Assembly: GCF_000004075.3 (NCBI RefSeq)
Contig: NC_026657.2
Location: 10,850,001-10,914,000, forward strand
DNA: 64,000 bases
Origin: Cucumis sativus
Lineage: Eukaryota; Streptophyta; Magnoliopsida; Cucurbitales; Cucurbitaceae
Reading direction: 5' to 3'
Shown: positions 37,054 to 50,294 of the stretch, piece after piece
Position numbering within the stretch: the stretch's first letter is position 1
Layout: each line of letters begins with the position of its first letter
Position numbers and translations under genes: made by a program
Notes under the pieces: generated by a model
The model's input: only the letters and a program-made list of their open reading frames with translations
Database searches by the model: none
What the model was told of the DNA's origin: nothing

Positions 37054-40000
37054 TTACATGCTAGTTGATGCCCTTGTGGTGCGCTGATTTGTTCCAAGGA
37101 TGATTATTATAACAGTTACATCATCATGATATTTCCTTCTCCTGCCGGCTGGAATGGTAATTAACTCTTCCTTGCTAAAACCTATAAAACATAAGTTCTT
37201 TCATCATCAGCTCCGATTGATTCAAACAGATATGAAAATTTCAAGTTATAGGCACAAGATTAGTCTACTTCTGAGGAAAATACTAAAACACCTCGTTGTC
37301 TTAAACAAGTAGTTATTATTTATTTATTTTTAATCCTTTTTATGAAGTAGCTGATGCGAAGAAAATAAAACACTAGGAGGGTGTTTGAGTCCCCAACTTC
37401 AAGTGGAGTGAGCTATTATACACACGTTAACTTCAAGTGAGTTATTATACACACGTCAAGTTTTACTATTTTAAATCATTTTTTGTTACAGTGCATACTA
37501 TTTCCTACTTAGACTAAAGTAGCTTACACTTCAAACTCGGACTAGTATAACCCAGATACTCTAATAAACAACCCAACACTCCAAACACCTCCTAAGATGT
37601 GTGGGTTTCAATAACTACACAATCTATTAGAAAACTCATGTTAAAAATTAAATAAAATTGACAGGTGAAATAACATGAGTACAATTTCTCCAGCCGGCCA
37701 AACAGCAGAATCAAAGGGCAGTGTTTTCACTGAACTTGTACTCAATGTCAGTATCCTTAAATAATGGCTACTGATTAGTATTTTACAATATTAAAGAACA
37801 CCTCTTCAAAAGATTATCCTAAGTGAGAACGGATAAGAGGATACAATATAGAACCGGCAAGGGTACTCTAATTCTAACCCCAATTTGTTCCAACAGTATT
37901 AGCCTTTTGGTCGGGAATTAAATGATAGCAATTGTCTCTTTTTCTTGTACGTTTACTTTGCCATTAGATTCTAAGGTTTGTAATGTTTTATCTTGTCGCA
38001 AGGAATTGACAATTCACCTTTTATTGAAAACTTGAAGGGAATGCTTAGTTTTAGACACATAAGAAACTTTTAGCATAAGAAAATGAGCAATAAAACAAAA
38101 TGAAAAGTTGACTTCTGCTAACTGCTAAAAACATCATAAATAACTAAGTTCAACACTCTAGCCCGGAGTCAACATATGACATTAAATGTAAGCTTTAAAG
38201 TCGTCTTACTCTTTTCAGTCATGCATTCGTGATAATATCATGCCAAAGATAAGTTAATAAATATTTCACACAAAACGATTTAGATTTCACCTGCACAATT
38301 AGCTGCTTTCAACAGAAGCTGCTCCAGTAAAAATTTTGCAGGATCACCAGTTGGGTTGCTCAAGATATACGAATGGACAAGGTTCACTGCCTCCTCATTG
38401 CCAAAAAAGTCAAATAAACCATCACTTCCAACTATAACAAAGCAATCTGATTTTGATATCCTATGGATAGACAATGCTGGTTGAGTGGAAATATAGGGAG
38501 GGCTTATTAGGTTACGAACTCGAAGAATACCCATCAAAGCATCATTAAATTTTTTCTGCAGAGAAAATAAATGCATAATAATCAAACTTATGATGGACTA
38601 AAATAATTTCCAGAATGCAGATGACGTTACCTGGTTCACTCAGAAATGAATACCATTTTTAGCATTGATACCACATCAACTTTGTCCTGAAAATTCATGT
38701 CCTATATATAATAAAAGTGATCATGCATATTGATTTTTCTGTCCTGAGCTGATATGGATTTTACCAAGGTCAGGTGAGGTCCGAAGTAACAGGAGAAGAA
38801 AAGATAGAATCCTTACAAGTACGGGATGGGGTGGTGGATTCAAATACAGAACGTACATACATGGTTAAGACATAGCTATAGTAAAATATCACGTAGGTAT
38901 TATCAATTAGCATGAAGACTTAGTCAGCAACCAAAAATTCTATTTTGTTTAGCAACTTGCATCCTTTTTCTTCTTTCTTTTCTTTTTTTTTTAATAGGAA
39001 CAACCTGCATCATTATTAGCATTTTAAAACAGTGCCTCTACTCTATTTATTAAATTTCTATACACTGCACAAACAGAGAAATGATATTGTGTTATATGAG
39101 AATATGGCCATACTGGCAGGCACGCAATCAATAACTGTCGCGTACCGTCTTCAAGTAGCCAACTCCAAAAGCACGAGTCACCTTCAGTTTTCCTTTGACT
39201 TTGCCACCAACGATTATTGTCGGATCATCGGGATGATCATGTTGTAACTGAGCTCTTTCAAGTTCATTATCCACAGTGTGACTCTCAGTGAGCTGGACAG
39301 CTTTCAGACCCCTATTCCTTCTCATAGAACCTTCATCAAGGGTAGCTAGTACTGCTCTACTATCACCCAAATTTAGCGTGTACAAATCCTTTCCATGAAG
39401 AAGAACAACTAAAACACATGACCCAACAGAAACTAAATCAGGGCGGTCCTCCATTTCCTGTTCTACCATGTGCAGAAAATCATTCTCTGTTTGACTAAGA
39501 GCACGCTGGAGGCTATCGAACACCCCATGCCTTAGAGGGTAGTTTTTCATTCCTGCTTTGGCATATGAATGGTTCTCTAACACATTGTGGATATCTGAAG
39601 AAATTTTACTATTGTTTCCCATAGGAGAAAATCTTCCTTGAGTAATGTTACTATCATCAAGAAGATGTGAACCATGCATGTCTAAACCGTCAGAGGTTTC
39701 ATTCTTGGCTTCCCAATCTAGTAGATTAAAATAAAATACAATAGTTTCATACAATGTGCCAGCAAGAAAATCAGCAGCATCTCTTCCGTTAAAACCATCA
39801 TAAATTGCACAAAATAGCCATCCATTTTCTTCAGAACAAACAGCTTGGACCCTGTCCTCACCAGCAGCTCCACCTGCCACTTGCACTTCCTTAACATTAA
39901 GGAAACCTTCACCTCCAGATGGAGAACTCATGGATTTCAACAAGTATGAATCATAATCAGAGGTCGGGGTAGATGGACTGCAACTTAAGTTTGACAGACT

Positions 40001-40318
40001 ACTCTGCAGAGACGTTGACAGTATATCCAACCTTGAAAGAGTAGGCGATGAGGGAACCTTACGGAAGGAGTTAGGAGAATCCCAGGTTGGCAGAATTTCT
40101 TCTCCTATCAACCCATTGCATATATTTGTGTTCGCTAGGGTGGCATTCGCACTCAAGGCAGCCCCAGATAAGCAAGAGAAACTGCTCACCCTTTGAAGTC
40201 CAGACTGAATCTCCAACTTGTCAGAAACATCATGAATTTCACCTATGTTGCCATTGCATTTATAACCGAAGCTAACTTCAAGTTCTCCCTCGGGTTTTGT
40301 TGAAGCTTCTTGAAGCAT
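37054..40318 (-). CDS. Protein phosphatase 2C (PP2C40-like)
   Basis: Exons in reading order are 40318-39146, 38555-38291 and 37181-37054, giving 521 residues. The introns are phase 0 and phase 1. The N-terminal quarter carries conserved plant motifs (SSFSCLSGAALSANATLANTN). The catalytic domain has GAAGEDRVQAV, the metal-binding YDGFNGRDAADF, LNLGDSRAVL, SDGLFDFF and YHDDVTV, so the usual Asp residues of the two-metal Ser/Thr phosphatase site are all present. Sequence and length match Arabidopsis PP2C40 (At3g16560, 493 residues, by memory), a relative of the POLTERGEIST group. The substrate is unknown. AACAG just upstream of the ATG (40325-40329) looks like an acceptor, and CT-rich leader sequence (minus strand) lies at 41.65-41.95 kb, so a 5' UTR intron of over 1 kb is likely. 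The second intron carries a MITE-like insertion. Confidence 0.93.
37376..37592. mobile_element. MITE-like element in PP2C intron 2
   Basis: The left end GGAGGGTGTTTGAGT (37376) is the imperfect inverse of the right end ACTCCAAACACCTCC (37578-37592). The interior is non-coding and AT-rich. TA flanks both ends, as for a Tc1/mariner-like insertion, but a two-base duplication proves little. The interior has a partial tandem repeat of about 33 nt, AACTTCAAGTG ... TTATACACACGT, at 37395-37458. Confidence 0.5.
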
Positions 40319-43300
40319 ACTATATGACTGTTACAACAAATACATTCATTTTTAATGCACTTTCTTAATAAAAATGGCAAATTTAAGTTAGTTAGATTTG
40401 AAAGGTCAAACTCGATTGTCTTTTCTATAGCACCAAATAAATCCAGGCATACACATACTTGAAATTTAGACTTCTAAACAGTGAAAAATGGTGGGGGAAG
40501 CTCTATGATGTTGTAAGGTCTTAAACTCAGTATGTATAATATCAATCAATTAGCTTGATGTTCATTATCTTTAACAAACATGGGGTTGATCTACATCATC
40601 TGTTGTGGGGATACCAGTTTTCTTATTCCCTTTAGAGTAAGGTTTAATTTGTCCAGAGTGTAACAAGCATTGTTGCTCTGTGATAGTGATTGAGGTGACA
40701 CTGAAGAACTCTCCTTTTCAGGATAAAGGGAGATAGAAAACCCTGTGGTAAGGCTTGTTGTTTGCTATCATATGTGAAGTGTGGTAGGACTTAGAGAAGT
40801 CGAGAGGTTTTTAGAGGAGATTGGGGAGGGCGTGCAAAGTTTAATGTGTCCTTAAGGACATCCTTTTATTGTAATTACTAATTATCCTTTGGGTATCATT
40901 CTTTATGAATACGAGTTCTTTCTTGTAGCTCAAGACTCCTTTCCCTTTGAGGGCTTTTTTTTTTTCAACACCCTAGTACATGCTTTCATTTTTTCTTAAT
41001 GAAAGCTTAATCCTTAAAATGAAAAATCCATCAATTGGCTGAAAATTGCAGTATGCATTCTTGCTATCCTATTCAACTTATAGAAAACAAAAATCCACAC
41101 AGTACTTTCCACCGACTCCCCTACAAATTGAATTTCCCGATATGAATTTAACTAAACCTAGTTGTGGTTACTCAAATATCCTTTTCACCTTACATAACCT
41201 TTCCTTTCCTATCCTTTTCACAAACTAAACCCACCCATGCAAAGAAAAACCAAACAGTAAAACAATAGCACAATTGCAGTTCCATAAACTACACAAACAA
41301 CAAAAACAACTAAATACCAAGTGCCAACTATTTCAGTAACAAACCAGAAACAAAAAAGTCACGACAACAATGACAACTAAACTCTTAACTTCAATGACAC
41401 TCATTTAAAGAAAGAAAGAAAAAAAAAAACGAATTAAACACAAACTAGAAATCCCAAAATCAAACACAACCTATATATTGACCATCAAACGATCATAAAA
41501 CAGATAATCAAGAAAACAACCCATTTCAAAGAAGAAAGGCCAGATGAGAAAAAGAGGGTAGGCAGCGAAGTAAGAACAAAAAGTAACCTAACAGAAGACG
41601 TCAGAAAACCCAGAAAACCCAGTAAACGTATGCTGCAATAAATTAGAGAAAAGAAAAGAAAAGGAGAGTTGGAAATAAAGAATGGTAAAAGCCGCCAGAA
41701 TTGGTACCGATTACTGAAAGAACATAATGAAGCAGAGAAAGGAAGAAAGAGAGAAAAGGTGGAGACAAGAGAGAGAAAGAGAAGGAGAAACAAACCAGAG
41801 AGGGTGCTGAGGATGAGGAAGGAAGTAAAGGGAATGGTGATGAAGAGAAGAAGAATGCATATGGAGAAGAAGAGAAGAGTGAAAGCAAAGAGAAGAGAAA
41901 ATGGAGAATCTGTGTATGTGAGTGGTACGTTAAAGGCGAAGGGGGTATTGGATGGACAGGAAGACGCTCTCCTAAATTTAGAGAATTTTTTTTGGTTACC
42001 AATTTTTGCTTATTCAATGTTTAGCTTTTAGTTAAATTTTAAATCAAAGAACTTCCTTATTAATAAATAATTAATTGATACAACCTTGCTTTTTATTAAT
42101 TGTTTTCTTCCTTAAATTATCATCTACTTTCTTTTTAACTCATTCTTGTTTTCTTTTTATAGTGTGTTGCCCCAACTTGCCTTCTATGGACATGTACTCC
42201 TCATCTTTGTTCTTTATTTGTTTCACTCTTTTGTAATTATCATCACTCTTCTTCTTCTCATTTCTAACCCTACACATGTTCAAAACAAACTCCTTTTTGT
42301 TTTTAAAAATTACCTACATCAAACCTCTTCTTACTTTGTTTAATAATCCTTTTTTCTAAATAATTTTGTAAACACTTCATTCTTTTTTTAAATCCACTTT
42401 TCCTCCGACTAAAATGTTTTAGATGTGTCTAAACGAGTCCCAAACACTCACATATTTAAAAAAATATGAAAATTAAGCATAGTTTGATAATTATTTGTTT
42501 TCTTTCTTTATTTATTTCAATAATGTATAATTCCTTTTAAAATTTCATTGCTACTTTTTATATTTATAGTGTTTTAAAAAACAACCTGAATATTTGAATA
42601 ATAAATATCAATAACAACCACGTCCATACACTATATTTTAGTTATTTTATTTCATTTCATTTAGAAAGTTGAATATTTGTAATTATCAAGCTTAGAATTC
42701 TAATAGAGTAGAAAGGAGATAAAATATTTATTTGCAATCATCTTTGTAATTGACGTTTATAAAAAAACAGTCATCTAATATAGTTGGCCCGTGAGTGTCT
42801 GATATATATTCCTCGTGAATATCTTACATTAATCTTAATTGTATTTGCCTCTTAAATCAATTTGGTGCAGTGATGATGCAAACAAATGACATCTCAATCA
42901 GGCACCAACACCATAATATTAGGCGTATAGTGTTTATAGTGTCCAATTAATTTGTTAAAAAAGAAAATAAAAACAAAAATATGTCCACCAGTTGATCAAA
43001 TATTTGTCGATGTGTCAACCATATATTTACTAATTGTTCAAATGCAAGTAGAACATCACTTCATCTAATGGGTAAAAATAATACTAACAATGCGAGAAAA
43101 AAAATAATACATGCAACTCAAGCAATGGACTTGAGTCAATGAATGGTGACGATGAAAGATTTTATATTGATAATTAGTAAAATTGACACAATATTAAGAT
43201 TTTATATTGATAATTTTATATGGTGACGAGAATCGTTAAAATAGTAAAATTGACAAAATTTTTACACGGTATACTTTTGCAAAACATGAACGTAGTAAGT

Positions 43301-45941
43301 AAAACAATTTTATATTTTATAAATGCATGGTATTTTTTTGTATGGATTAAAATCATGTGTATTAATTTTAAATCAAATATTGAAGTGCATGTCCTAAAAT
43401 ACTAAAACCGTAAAATGCATCATTGTGTTTTCTTGGATTATTCCACTGTTTTCAAATATCACTCACCAAGCAATAGCCTAATATCTCTGCCACATTTAAT
43501 TCGTCTCATTAGGTATAAACAAAATCCCACACAAACTAAAGAATACTATCAATATTATGATATGTATAATGAACGATTAACTTCGTACTATTTAAGACTA
43601 AGATGATATGTATTTTGTGACATCAGATTTTAACAAAAACCCAAGATGATTATATTTTGATTAACATCGATAAGAGTTGGAATGAGAACTAAAAAAGAAA
43701 TGTGATTAAGTTCCCAATGATTGAGTGTGGTGAAGTCATGTGCCAAAATGAACAATATGACTTTGTTTTTTCTTCTCGATTTTGTCTTTTTGGTTAGAGA
43801 AAGGACACAATAAAAAAATCCTAAGCAATAATGATAATAATAATAATAATAATAACACTTCTCAAGGGTTCAAATTTCCCAAACCCTAATAACTTTTCTT
43901 AGAAAATTACGAAATATATATATATATTCTTATTGAAGTATAAGTAAGCACAAACTCATTAATACATGGATTAAACTTATTAATTAGGAAAACTATAGAC
44001 ACAAAAAATAATTAATAATAGAAAATGTCAAATTAGTTTGATATTGGCCCACTGAAACTTCAAAATGATTTTGAAGCTTGGAGGAGCCAAGATTGGAATA
44101 TTTGGTATATGGCTTTTCAGCCACTGAAAGAACCAATATATGAATTATATATTAACTATTACATGTGAAACCAAAAACGTGACATAAAAACTAGATAATG
44201 ATAATGATAAAATTGTAAGAATGAAAGAAAGTAAAACAAAAACTTGAGGCTTTTATCAAATCAAATGCATCCATCATGAACATGAAAACACATATCATTT
44301 TCTTTATATTCTCCTCCACCCTAAATTATTATTATTTTATAACAAATCATAATGGAGGATTTGATTTCAAGTTCAAAGAAAAGAAACATGGGATTCGCTA
44401 ATTTTTGTGTACATATCAAATGAAAAATATTTTAGATGTTGTTCACATTGGTTCTTTGCTTTTTGATTACTTGCGAGTGGATTTTCCAAGTTAGTTTTAT
44501 GATTGAATAAAACTCAAAGTCATTCTTTTTACTATATAACACTCCCATTTGTTGGGTTTAAACAATTTTTAGACTATGATTTTAAACCTTTCACTGAATT
44601 TCCAACTTGATTTCAGGTAAGAATGGAAATGAATGGATGAAATTTAAAATAGGTGTTTCTCTCTAATCAGAAGAACCCAATGTTATAGGAATGTTCAAAC
44701 CTTTCAATATTTACAAAAAAAGTTGGTGTGAAATAATTAGTATCTTTCATATAATATGTCAAATTACAATATATTTTTGTCTCTATTATTTTAAAAATTA
44801 ACTGAAAATAATTAATGTAGTCAATTGATAGTTTAAAAACAAAATTAAGCCAGACTTTTATAGATAATAATTATAAAAAGAAATTATTATTTAAAAAACA
44901 ATAAGGAAACAAACAAAAATTGGATTTATATTTTTTGCACCCAAAAATAAAATTTGAAAAAGAAATAATATGTTTAAGATCTCCCAACCATTTTTTTTTT
45001 AAAGGAAGCACTTGTATGGTGTTCTCAAACTTGGCAAATTCAAAATAAATTACCTAATAAAAACATTCAAAAGTTCTAAATTAATAAGTAGTGAAAATCC
45101 ATGAACAAGAAAAAAAACAAAAACAAAAATATTTGAGGCATTTATTAAAATATATGGTAAAGTTGAATCCATGTGACATAATTGTATCAAAGATTAGATT
45201 TGCATTTAACAACTAGTAATAGAAATTAGAAAGTGATGCTAGGTTTTATGCTTACGAAAGCAGACAAATACATGTTCAAAGATACTAGAGTTCCACACGC
45301 AACTCCATTATTTAACATTCTCAATCACATCTCTCACTTTTATTTTTTCTTTTCTAAATCACGCTTCAGTTCCCAAGTACTATACACAAAATGCAATTGA
45401 GATGCAAGTTTAAGTTTAGATATGCAGTTCAAATGTTATCTATGGTTAATACTATGATTAAATGTTAAGGACCATGGTTAAATATTCATGTAATGTCAAA
45501 AGTTGCAATATCATGAACATTTCCAACTTCTTAAAATGTTGAAGAAAGAATCCAAATATGCATTATAATTACCACTCAAATAAGTTTAGGAATAAGGTTA
45601 CGAATATTAAAGGCGTTAGTAATTAGTTGAGGGAGAGGAATGGAGTAGAAAAGCAAGATATGGTGAGTGAATTAGGGCTCGAGAGTTGTCTCAAAATTGA
45701 GAGACTCAATATTTTTAATGGAAAATGAACTTCAACGTATTTCATTCAACTTAGTTTTGGTCCTCCTTTGACTCATCATTGCTTGTCCAGACTCAATGAA
45801 GTTGAGTTTGCATTTAAAGAAACTAACGAGTTTAAATTGTCAAAAGAAACTACTTAACTACGAGTGGTTCAAAAAATCTTAAAAGTGTATCTCTATACTT
45901 GAAAACTTTGATATAGAGATGAACCAGAACTGCACAATCAT
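40319..45941. other. PP2C upstream region and intergenic DNA
   Basis: The PP2C leader and its probable 5' UTR intron extend to about 41.95 kb; the purine-rich plus strand at 41640-41930 is its CT-rich leader read backwards. From there to 45.94 kb the DNA is AT-rich and without a supported gene. A local duplication lies at 43144-43270 and an (ATA/AAT)n run near 43830-43855. The 3' UTR of eS21 occupies the right end. Confidence 0.55.
43144..43270. repeat. Local imperfect duplication
   Basis: GATTTTATATTGATAATT occurs at about 43158 and again at about 43197. TGGTGACGA and AGTAAAATTGACA also recur nearby, so the segment looks like a rearranged tandem duplication of about 40-80 nt. Confidence 0.55.
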
Positions 45942-47582
45942 CTATTGTTGACGCACTTCAACTTTCTTCTTCTGCCAGAGGCGATCCAGTGCACTGTCAG
46001 CATCTCCCTACAAAGAATATAAGAAAGCACCATGAGTACATCAAGATCACCATAGATAGAGAACTTGAAAGCTGAGGATTAAGACAAACATCCATGAGGC
46101 CAGACAATACAATGGAATATGTAAAACCCAGTCAAGTAGGTGAAATATTCAAGCAACAGCAAAAGACATGCTTCAAGCTATGATAGGAAACATCAAATCA
46201 TATCAACTGAAGCCTCAAACATCCCCATCAGGCCAGATTCCAAAGCATGGAGATTGAACTATACAGCAAGATTCTAGACAGCTACATGGCCAAAATCAGC
46301 AGCATCAACACCACAGTGAAAAGAACAGGAAAATTTTGTACGGCTTCAACTCAGATTCCAGAGTATGAGGAAAGAAATAACAAGATAATGGATTATGGAC
46401 ATGAAAATTTTGTACACTACAATGACTTCTATCACCCTTCAAAGTGAAGTTAGAAGACAAAGGCAAATGGCAAAGGTCTTTCAAGACTCATTTCGAGGCT
46501 TCTACCCTTCCTTCACACTCTTTCATTTCCCATCAGTGAATTTCTATATTGCCTATAGTCTGTACTTTAGCTATGTTTGAGATTTCTTTTCTAGGCAGGC
46601 CATGCTTTAGTATTAAACTCTTGATTATAAATCTACAATGGCTTCTTCCACCATTCAAGAGAAAGCAAGAGGGCAGAGGCAGGAGGAGAAACCCTTTGGA
46701 GACTCATTTATGCAAACTTCTACCCTTTCTTATCATTTTCTTTCACTTCCAAGTTTCATCTAGTACTTTTCAATTACTGTCTATAGATTGTAGTTTATAA
46801 ATGTTTAAGATTTCTTTCGTAAGGCTATGATTTAGTCCAACTCTAAATTTATCATATTCTTTATTTTATTAGTCGTGATTAGTTTCAATTAACTACAGTC
46901 TACAGCCGTCCATAAAACGGTGCTTCATAATATATCAGGCAACAGGAATCACAGAAGATTGAATTAACCTGTTTGTTATTATATATAAAAACACAGCCAG
47001 TAGCCAGCAGAGAATCAAATGGCCAAGAAGAATAAGTCATTCTCAAATGCACCCCCTTTACTAGAAGAACTAAAGTCAAATACCGACGGAATCAATCATA
47101 ACCAAGTTCAATGCATCGTTCTTAAACCACGCTTTCTACGCAACAAAGAGCATAAAAATTAGTTTTAAGTGTGCAACAAGACAGAGTAAATATAAAATGC
47201 CTCGTTCCAAGTCAATGCTCAAATATATCACATATTAAAAACTGCATCCTCTCGGTACAAACCCAACAACAAGGAGAGAAATAGAGGGGAAGGACAATCA
47301 CCTGGGCCCGAATGAAACCACAGAGAGCAAAAGTAGAAAATTGCCCAGTGTAGATGCCATTCTCATCCAAATGCCCAATGTTGATCTGAACAGAAGCATG
47401 GTCCTTGGAAGTAATCAGGCGATTCGTTGCGGAGCTGCATCAACGACACAATAACCCATGAAAAAGTTCAACCCACATGAAAGTTAGTGACAGAATCATC
47501 GAAGTGAGACAAATAATAGTTGTATTACGAACCATTTTCTGGGAATATAAAGCTCTGTGATTTTACCCTCTTCGTTCTGCAT
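45942..47582 (-). CDS. RPS21: 40S ribosomal protein eS21
   Basis: Exons in reading order are 47582-47533, 47434-47302 and 46007-45942, giving 82 residues, the exact usual plant length. The protein starts [16 protein letters not shown], continues [20 protein letters not shown], and ends with [21 protein letters not shown]. Intron 1 (98 nt) splits a Cys codon; intron 2 (1294 nt) is phase 0. eS21 is part of the small ribosomal subunit, on its solvent side near eS/uS2, and is needed for 18S rRNA maturation. Two telo-boxes lie upstream of the start, as is common for plant ribosomal protein genes. Intron 2 contains a duplicated segment. No box C/D snoRNA was recognised in either intron. Confidence 0.95.
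46440..46860. repeat. Duplicated segment inside eS21 intron 2
   Basis: A segment starting near AGACTCATTT (46484) and running past GAGATTTCTTTTCTAGGC (46580) recurs, diverged, from AGACTCATTT (46700) past AAGATTTCTTTCGTAAGGC (46807). The shared order is GACTCATTT, CTTCTACCCTT, TTTCATT/TTTCACTT, CTATAG, TTT(G/A)AGATTTCTTT, then a TTTAGT block. The period is about 216-228 nt, so small indels have accumulated. Confidence 0.7.
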
Positions 47583-47752
47583 CTTGATAAGTGAATGAAA
47601 CCTAAATTTTGGAATCAGATTAGCGAACAAAAATGTGAATGAGATTGAAGAAGTAAAAGAGCAAATGACTCTTAAGGGTACAGAGAGAGAACAAACCGCA
47701 AGCACAACAGAGGAAACGAACTATCCGAAAGGGAGAAAGAGGCGTGGTGAAG

Positions 47753-47761
47753 AAACCCTAA
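47753..47761 (-). promoter_or_regulatory. Telo-box of eS21 (proximal)
   Basis: AAACCCTAA on the plus strand (TTAGGGTTT in the gene's sense) lies about 171 nt before the eS21 start codon. It is a common element of plant ribosomal protein promoters. Confidence 0.65.
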
Positions 47762-47773
47762 AATTTAGAAGAC

Positions 47774-47782
47774 AAACCCTAA
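47774..47782 (-). promoter_or_regulatory. Telo-box of eS21 (distal)
   Basis: A second AAACCCTAA 21 nt from the first, two helical turns away. The pairing strengthens the view that both are functional elements of the eS21 promoter. Confidence 0.6.
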
Positions 47783-50294
47783 GCCTAAATATATCTTTGG
47801 ATTATTTGCATATTTTAACTTTAAAAAAATAATATTGATTTCATTGAATATTATCAAATATCAATTTATAAAATACACTTTTCAACATCATTTGGACCAT
47901 AACTATCCTAAGATGTAATAATCACATATTGCTTTACATTTTTCAAATTTCAATTCCTATACTTTTGATAAATCATAATTTAGTCCTTCTTATTTATGGT
48001 TCGTTTTTCTTTTCTTTTTCTTTCTTATCATCACTATAATTTTGAAAATATATATTAACATATTATATTTTTTCCATTCAAGTTATTGTAATTATTTTAC
48101 AGGTTTTTAATTTTAGAAAAATTATCTTTTGAGAAACTATATTGAAAATTTGTTAAAAGAATAATATGAATTTCAAAATAATATTTAAAGTATACGAAAC
48201 TAACATTTAACCTAGTTTTCTTATCTAATTATTATTGTTATTTAAAAAATAACTTATTACTATGGTTCTTATTATATAAAAAATAAGAAAAACAGAAAAA
48301 TAAGAAGAAAAAAACCATCAGTAAAACAGATTTGAGTTTTTTCAAAAATAGAAAAATCGGACCAACTATTTACAACAAAATCAGACTATATTTTTAACAC
48401 ATTTTAATAGAAAATTACCTATATAAAAAATAAAACTAAAATAACTAGTAAAAGATAAATTGGTTTAATTTCTTTTACTTACAAATTTCGATAAAATATT
48501 TAATTCATATAATTGTACGAAGACGAGCATAACTAATTTACATATGAACACAAATTAGATCCAAAATTTCATGTTAAATGCATTACTTTATATGAAGATA
48601 AATTTTTCGCTCTACATTTGTATCATATATGTATATATACTTCTTGAACTTTAAAAAGCATTCATAAGATATATTACATATGGATTTATGTATCTAATAT
48701 GCATATTATGCATTTTTCCATTGGCTATAAAAGTTTGATATGATACAAAGGGTAATTTTTAAGCATTTTTATATTTATGATATTTCATGATAATATTAAA
48801 AGTTTATACATCTATTAAGCATTTTAAAACGATTTATTAGGACTAAAATCAAAGGTTATATTTGTTAATTTTAAAAATGAATGATTGAATTTATAAATTT
48901 AAAACAAAATTTTAGATGTGAAATAGTGTTTATTTTGAGTATGAAATTTCGTCTCTACGAAGAAAGATGTATTTTGAAGTAAATAGTAAAATTTTTCAAG
49001 TACCGTTTTGTAACAATCATGTTTCCATTAACGAAGCTACAGGAGATGTTGGCCAAACTTATATACATCTTTTAATTCATACCATATTCTCTCCAAAGGA
49101 AAGGATCTCATGCCTTGTGATTAGCAATTTATGGACAAAAAAATGAAATTAGAAGTCAATTAAATGGAGAAAAGAGCTATAAGAAAGAGTCGATTAAATG
49201 GAGGCAATTATATGAGGGAAAATAGAGACGTTGGAAAACAAGGAAAAGAAACTGAGACTCGTTATATACAAAAGTATCAAGAGGAAAGAGCTAAAAAACA
49301 AAATCGTCAGACGTTTTGTGGAACGTGTTTTCTTCGATTTTCTGTATTACTGATTAACTGAATTTTATCATCTCAAGTACAATAAGATTTAATTGAAATC
49401 GCTATACTTTTTTCAAGTTATCTATATTTATTATGCTATAAATTTAATAAACTTCAAGATATTGTGATCGATATTTGTACTTTACTAATATAAATATAAT
49501 CTAAAATATCACGTTTGTACTATACTTTGAAATTTTACTCTCTCATCCTTGTCTACCGTTCACTTTCTAATTTCTGTTAATACTGACATTTTTAATAAAA
49601 GTTTTGAAAAAATGTAAATATATTCGTATTTTTATAGATTAGGATAAATTAAACATATTTAATCGTGGAGGTACAAAAATTGAACATAATACTAATAATA
49701 ACATTAGTTACATTACTATAATGATTAAAGATCGGAAATATTTTGTTTTGATAAAATGGTGAAGAAAGACAAACCAAACAATTGTTAAAAAAATAAAAGA
49801 GAGAAGCATTGCAAAGTGACAAAAAGACCTAATAGCTTTTCAAAGAATTGTGATATAAAAGAAGTGTTGGTTTTGTATATAAACAACAAACAAAATCATT
49901 TTATTTACATTTTACAAACTCTTTTAAGTTTCAATTTTAGAAATAATCTTCAAAGCAAGATATGATGCAATAAAAGGGAAATACCAAATTAGTCCCCACT
50001 TAAAGTTGACTGAATTGAAAATACGAGAATGTTTAAGGGTGTAAATGAAAAGGAATTTAAAACAGAGGACTAAAGTGTAAGGCTAGAATATTATGAGTTC
50101 TTGGAAGAAGAAGAAATTTCGCCATGCAGATGCAACGGAAGGTCCTTAAGAAATAAACACCTGAATTTTCTCCGTAACGTTCAATCTTCCTTTTAATATC
50201 TCAAATTTCATTCCCGTTTTTCGCCCTAATTTTTCCAATTCCCTCTTTTCATAATCTCCCAATCCTCTCTTCCTCTCTCTCTCTCAAATTAACA

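Larger units (their letters stand above)
47583..50294. other. Divergent region between eS21 and TSPO
   Basis: The eS21 and TSPO genes diverge from this 2.7-kb stretch. Left part: the eS21 leader and telo-boxes. Middle (about 47.85-50.0 kb): very AT-rich, with no supported gene. Right end: the TSPO promoter and a CT-rich leader (50266-50286). Confidence 0.6.

Noticed and set aside
41485-42031. Overlapping frames on both strands upstream of PP2C
   Set aside because: Purine/pyrimidine-skewed sequence that is better read as the CT-rich leader of the PP2C gene.
43861-43890. GGGTTCAAATTTCCC as the T-arm of a tRNA gene, with an adjacent AAACCCTAA
   Set aside because: No acceptor, D or anticodon arm upstream; the telo-box copy is not near a gene start.
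46008-47301. Box C/D snoRNA in eS21 intron 2
   Set aside because: No RTGATGA/CTGA pair at a suitable distance was seen on the sense strand.
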